Positions 59,206 to 64,000 of a stretch of 64,000 nt of DNA are shown piece after piece. Positions within the stretch are counted from its first letter, which is position 1; each line of letters starts with the position of its first letter. Made by a program: the position numbers and the translations under genes. Source of the DNA: Hydractinia symbiolongicarpus (lineage: Eukaryota; Cnidaria; Hydrozoa; Anthoathecata; Hydractiniidae); contig NC_079876.1 in the NCBI RefSeq assembly GCF_029227915.1, forward strand, positions 13,142,001 through 13,206,000, read 5' to 3'. Under the pieces are notes generated by a model. It saw only the letters and a list, made by a program, of their open reading frames with translations, was not told the DNA's origin and made no database searches.

Positions 59206-60081
59206 GCCATGTGAAAATCAAATCCAATAAGTAAAATTTAGTTAAAAAAATAATTTTTTGAGGAAACTAATTTATCACACCGCAGTTTGTAACATGTAAT
59301 TTGTAATAATGTAATGTAATTGGTTCAAAAAGCTTGAAAGGTGGATATATTTTGGATAAGGTAGAAGATTGGATTAATGAATTAAAGATGCTGAGTAAAA
59401 TTGCTAAAACAGAGTCGCAAGGGACATAAAGTTGTTTTATCAGTGGCTGGCTACAAGCATAAATTAACATACTGTATGCAAACATACCACACATAATATA
59501 ATTATTGGAAGAAGTACTCGTAGTTATTAATTCGAATTAATACCAGCACTGACGGGAGGTATTAAAGTAAACAATAACGAGAGACAACTGCTGTCACTCC
59601 CGGTTAAACTTGGTCGTCTTACGAATATTCTAAAACTTATCACAAATAACTGAATATCTTGGTAAACAAATAAATAAACAGACTCGACAATATGAAGAAG
59701 ATCCAGAACTGAAACAACAGAAAAAACAATCAAACAAAATAAATTGCTAAGATTAGTGTCATTCTTGATCATGTCAGAAGTGAAATGTGTAAGCAGGAAA
59801 TCAGACTGAACGATATCAACCAGGAAGCAGTGTATCTAGTTGACTGACTACCTTCAAGGAACGAGAGATACACAATTAACAAGCTATGCTTCTGGGCTCA
59901 GATTCGAATTTCAAGTTCACAATTGATCATGCTTTGTCATGCAAATAATGTGGCTTCCTTTTGCTTAGACAATGAAATTGTAATGTCACGGGGATGTAAC
60001 TAAAAGAGGTTTGTCATGATGTACGCATTGAACCGTGTCTACAACAGTTACCTGGTGAGCCATTGAGCCAGTGGACAGCGA
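59206..60081. other. Non-coding stretch
   Basis: No gene supported. A perfect palindrome, ATTAATTCGAATTAAT, lies at about 59526-59541. Confidence 0.5.
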
Positions 60082-60159
60082 ATGTTTCTCAGGAATCGAG
60101 AGTTATGTATGCACAAGAGGCTTTTGGAACACTGGTCAAATGGCATTTTTAGATGCGAA

Positions 60160-60435
60160 GGTGTGCTACCAAAAGCATATGATGTAAATAAAATGGAAAA
60201 AAAGAAAAATTACAATAAACTTATTTTGCAAGTAGAGCATGAAACTTTAACGCCACTAGCGATATCCGTGTGTGGCGGAATGGGTCGCGTGTGTCAAAAG
60301 TTCTATACTCGGCTTTCTGAAATGCTTTCTGAAAAGCGTAAACAACATTTTTTAAAACTTTCAGCATGGATATGACGTAACATTTGTTTTGCGCTTATCA
60401 AGTCTATATGCATATGTGTTCGAGGAAGTCGATCA
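60160..60435 (+). pseudogene. C-terminal tail of an RT-bearing retroelement polyprotein
   Basis: The frame reads KKKNYNKLILQVEHETLTPL, then AISVCGGMGRVCQKFYTRLS and EMLSEKRKQHF, to a TGA at 60373. It continues in frame as RNICFALIKSICICVRGSR. The pattern (YN-R-V-x-V-E-H-G-x-F-T-P-L-V-F-S, GGMG-x-x-C-x-x-FY, then ICFALLKS and C-x-RGSR) is one I know from the ends of reverse-transcriptase ORFs in cnidarian and fish genomes. The TGA probably replaced CGA (Arg). The RT itself is not present, consistent with 5' truncation. Confidence 0.5.
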
Positions 60436-60606
60436 GTCTTTTCATCTAACCTTGTCGCATCTCTGTCAGTGGATCCTAAAGTAGTTCTGCTACCTTTATA
60501 TATCATACTTATGTCGACATCAACTGAATAGCATTTTTCTTTTAATAAAGCGGCGATATTTCGGTATAGAAAAATTATAACAAATTATTTTATTGAAATG
60601 TATGTA

Positions 60607-60786
60607 CAGTTGACTCTCTCTAATCCGAATCTCAAGGGGGATAATTCTCTTTCAGATTACAGAGAGTCGGATAGTAGAAAGTAGATTATGAGAGTTTCTT
60701 AAGGAAAATTGACGCTGATTTTTAATTTGTTCGGATTATAGTTAAAAATTCGGATAATAGAGATTCGGATCGGAGAGAGTCAACTG
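60607..60786. mobile_element. Tigger/mariner-type MITE
   Basis: TA flanks both sides (60605-60606, 60787-60788). Inverted ends: CAGTTGACTCTCTCTAATCC on the left, CAGTTGACTCTCTCCGATCC from the right. The motif TCCGAAT or its complement recurs five times inside, much like the subterminal repeats of the full Tigger element at 12.3 kb, but of another family. Confidence 0.92.
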
Positions 60787-60788
60787 TA

Positions 60789-61439
60789 TATACGTTTTAA
60801 TTAAATATAATGTTCAAAAAAGGACCATAATTTTTTTGTAACATACTGTGTGCTTCTATGCTACCTTCGTGTAGTATGGATGGAGCATGATGACGGGTCT
60901 ATTCAGAGCAATACGCTAACTATCTTGTGAACTGCCTTAGTCTATTAGAATTACTAAAACCTTTTAGAAATAACTCAACAAATTTTACTGTTTTGCAAAA
61001 AAAAAAAATGCTAGAGTACTATTTCTTTTTAGGAGTCAAAATATACCCAATATTAGCTAAATCAAATTCTATTCATACTATTATTACCTAATAGCTATTT
61101 TCAACCGGTTATTATGAGAAAGTCGTAGCGTTCAATGGCTAGAGAGCCTTAAGAACGGGCCTAGGACAGCACAATATAACTTAACTTCGTATCAACCATA
61201 ACAGTCATAACTCAATTTTTTTTAGCTAGTTAGACTATATTAATAACTATGTCCCTCCAATAGTTTTTCTAACAGCTACGAACAAAAAAAGTCCATATAC
61301 ATTTTTATCATTTTTGTCATAAGGTTTTAGTTTTAAAAATATTGAAAGTTCAAAATCACATTAAACTGCTTCCTATGAACAGCAAAAAAAACATATGATA
61401 CACACAAGTATTTTTCTGAAATATCGTTTTTATTTGTGT
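60789..61439. other. Non-coding stretch
   Basis: No gene or repeat recognised. Confidence 0.5.
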
Positions 61440-62975
61440 ATGGATAGTTATTCAACTCTACTGCTTGTTTCAATATCTCTCTTTTGATAGATGTATGGAT
61501 AGGTGTCCCACATTCCTTCATTTTTACTGCGTCGAATAAAGTATTCCGTGAATTGAGCTGTTAGAACATCTAAGGTTGGCGTGCTAAATATTTTAATTCG
61601 CGCGAAGGGAAAGATCAAAAAATGCGTTTTTCAAATGATGCATGTATGTTGATAAAATCTCTATTTTTACAAGGTATGGATGGATCTCTCATTTGATTGG
61701 TTGTTTACTGAGTAGAACTAATTTTGTATACACAGGTCTGATAGGACATGCTGTATGTTTTTCCGCCTGAAGGTATTTTGCAAAATATCCTTTTAATATT
61801 GTATGGTGGTATGGATCGGTCTCCCTTGTTCCTGCTTCTTACTGAGTGCAATAAAGTCTTCCCGTGAATTTACATGCTAGGACATCTGATATTATCGCGC
61901 GTGATTGTTATCGGAGTGGAATGAAGTGTTTTTAGACATATCTGGTAGGGTCTTCTTCTTGATTGCTTCTTTGTGGTGTAGAATAAAGTTTCGCTTTTAT
62001 TTCGCTTACTAGCTAAATCTCCTTTTTAGTAGTGTATGGATGGATATCTAACATTATATTCAGCGTGAAAGGCAACTTCCAAAATTCTCATTTCAAATGA
62101 TGTATGGATAGGTCTAACACTCTCGTGCCTGTTTTCTGAGTGGAATAAAGTCTTTTCTCGAATTCGCCGACCAAGAGATTTAATACTTCACCTTTCGCGA
62201 TAGCGTTTTTATCAGATATCTTTTAGGTTGTATGTCAGGATCTTTTGCTCCCTTGCCTGTTTACAAAGTAGAAGAAAGGCTTTTTTATTCGCTTGCTAGA
62301 ACATTGAACATTTCATTTGGTGCGAGCTTCTTCCTACAAGGTGCGAGAGAGCTTTAACAAAATCTTTGATGTATGCACATGCAATGATATACGCACGCGC
62401 GTGCTACTCGCCCTTTCGATTTTTGAGTAGAAAAAAGTGATCGTTGGACCGTTTTTTATTTTGTTTTTTTTTTTATATTGCGTAAGATTATTCCCCAAAA
62501 TACTTTTTTAATGATGAATTGATAAGTTTCGCTACTTGTCTAATTGTTTTTTAATCAGAATAAGATTTGCCTTGTTTAGCTTCACAAAACATTCAATATC
62601 GTATATATTGCGGGAATGGTTTCCTAAATTTTGTTTTCAGTATTGTATGTGTAGGTGTGGATGTGCCAGGCTAATTGCCTAAATATTTACCCTAATAGGA
62701 CATCTTTCCCAATTACTTAATTCAATTCGCTTGCTTGTGTACTGACTAGAATAAAGTTTCCCCTTGCTTTTTTGTTTCCGAACAAACTCGTTAAAATTTA
62801 GAACAGTTGTACACATTTCATGTGATAAAAAAAGACCTTAAATGTTAATCGAGATATTTAGTAGGCCTTTGCGTTTTAATTCTTAGTATTTAACCAGAAT
62901 TTTAAAATTTGTTTAACGATGAATTTCACGTTGCAAAAATTAAATGCGTACGGTACGGTATGGATGGATGCGTTG
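61440..62975 (+). repeat. Very diverged satellite with GTATGGATRG / GARTAGAATAAAGT units
   Basis: A consensus of roughly GTATGGATRGGTCTC, a short C/T-rich segment, TACTGAGTRGAATAAAGTCT and TCCCGTGAATT recurs at irregular steps. The first phrase occurs near 61493, 61674, 61801, 62034, 62103, 62231, 62645 and 62959. The second occurs near 61535, 61708, 61834, 61977, 62138 and 62746. Units seem to be about 130-150 bases but heavily mutated. No ORF spans it. Confidence 0.65.
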
Positions 62976-63566
62976 TTTTATGAATGACGAGCATATGCCA
63001 TAACCCATTGGGTAATTAATTACTCTGCAAGTAATAAAAGAGACACAGTTACATTAATACATGCAGCCATGCTGCCGAGCATGGTGATACATACTAACTT
63101 TCTGCAGCCCTTCCCTGGCCTCTTCCCAACTTGTGTTATGTTATATAAGTACAACGTCGTCCGTAGCGAGGTTATAATAATACAACCTCGTCCCTGGCTA
63201 TAATCGCAGTTGCGATGTCAGAAAAATACAACTAGTAGCTTTTTAAACGTCCTGGATATTTACGTTACACTTTAATAAGGGACATTAAATTAACGTGAAT
63301 TTTTAAAAAAATCTGGCTAAAAAGCGAAAAAAGCCGAAAACCAGTTGGCTGCAACAAAGTTTTCAGATAGGTGGCTACACCCTTTACTTTAAAAAAAAAA
63401 TTGGCGAAAGTCTAAAGTTTGTTAATTCAAGGAGACAACAGTTTCAACAAACCTGTAATACTTAGCTACGGTTTTTAACTCACAATTAATTTTGTAACAA
63501 CAAGCTTTATGATGTGTTTTTATTTGAAGTGACATTGAATTTCGTGAATTCCAAGTAAATTAAGTC
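62976..63566. other. Non-coding stretch
   Basis: ACAACGTCGTCC and ACAACCTCGTCC repeat near 63152 and 63182. Nothing else was recognised. Confidence 0.5.
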
Positions 63567-63708
63567 TATTGCTGCAAGACTATGAAAGTTATTGGTTCGA
63601 ATCCAATCCATCTTTAAAAGGTGGTAGTTCAAATTAAAGAACAACAGGGTGTGCAGTAATTAGTTTCATACTGCAACAAACAATAATCCAAATCAATTCA
63701 AAATTTGT
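63567..63708 (+). repeat. SINE-like dispersed repeat with B-box, copy 2
   Basis: Over 90 percent similar by eye to 57152-57292, including the GGTTCGAATCC B box and AGTTTCATACTGCAACAAAC. There are small differences in the middle (AAGAACAACAGGGTGTGCAG). Confidence 0.8.
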
Positions 63709-64000
63709 AATTCATTCAGTAATACACTTATTCTATCTTTTTGTGTGCAAAATTGCGGTGTAATAGAATAAACTACATTAATCTCCGGTATTTTAATTAT
63801 TTTTAATTGCCATTGATCATAAGAACCGCCGTACGCTTTGTTACCCAGTCTTTTGTAACCACATCATCAAGTTCTATCCAAGCCAGTACCGGTAAGTAAC
63901 GATATGGAGGAGATTCTTATTTATCTTTTGCTGCTTTTTTAAAATGGAAACAAATCAGAAATTTAAGCTCTTCGAATTTTTCTACCGTGATTAATCAAAA
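63709..64000. other. Non-coding end of window
   Basis: No gene recognised. Confidence 0.5.

Overview
The window is AT-rich, intron-bearing animal DNA, most likely from a cnidarian and perhaps a hydrozoan. That guess rests on the transposon families: DIRS, Penelope-like, a Tigger element with a HIRAN ORF, TTAA-site DNA transposons, and a Crypton-like recombinase next to a KMT5A-like SET gene. The species cannot be fixed from sequence alone. I saw no rRNA, intact tRNA, CRISPR array or bacterial-style operon. Most of the window is transposable elements in various states of decay, satellites and featureless AT-rich DNA.

Layout. 0-6.5 kb: non-coding with a diverged direct repeat. 6.5-10.5 kb: degraded DIRS-type retrotransposon (gag, RT-RNase H, tyrosine recombinase) whose recombinase has lost its HxxR arginine. 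10.7-11.1 kb: DDE_Tnp_4 relic. 12.31-15.13 kb: complete Tigger/pogo-type transposon with TA target duplication, inverted repeats, subterminal repeats, a transposase broken by one stop codon, and a divergent intact HIRAN-domain ORF. 19.5-21.2 kb: TTAA-flanked transposon with a decayed zinc-binding protein. 21.6-22.9 kb: 0.45-kb tandem duplication, one copy split by a tRNA-derived SINE. 25.1-26.2 kb: Penelope-like RT plus GIY-YIG remnant. 27.6-28.6 kb: second, different RT relic on the minus strand. 29-37.7 kb: microsatellites and a recurring minisatellite family (89-bp and 20-21-bp forms sharing the core GATGTCAGGCTATCC).

37.8-42.7 kb is the most gene-like region. A three-exon KMT5A-like SET gene with exact splice phases is followed closely by a frameshifted ORF with C2H2-type fingers, a Crypton-like tyrosine recombinase domain and a SANT-like tail. 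A worn second copy of that tail lies at 47.6 kb. 48.6-51.3 kb holds two small coding-like islands, and 51.67 kb the first exon of a SAP-domain gene. The rest is MITEs, a 10-bp minisatellite (49.4-50.3 kb), a 1.5-kb TTAA element (55.0-56.5 kb), a triplicated 797-bp MITE/spacer array (57.4-59.2 kb), an RT-polyprotein tail relic (60.2-60.4 kb), a Tigger-type MITE (60.6 kb) and a very diverged satellite (61.4-63.0 kb).

The genes do not form one pathway. The biology here is mobile elements that carry or neighbour chromatin- and DNA-repair-type domains: HIRAN inside the Tigger element, and SET beside the Crypton-like recombinase. Both look more interesting than ordinary repeat decay.
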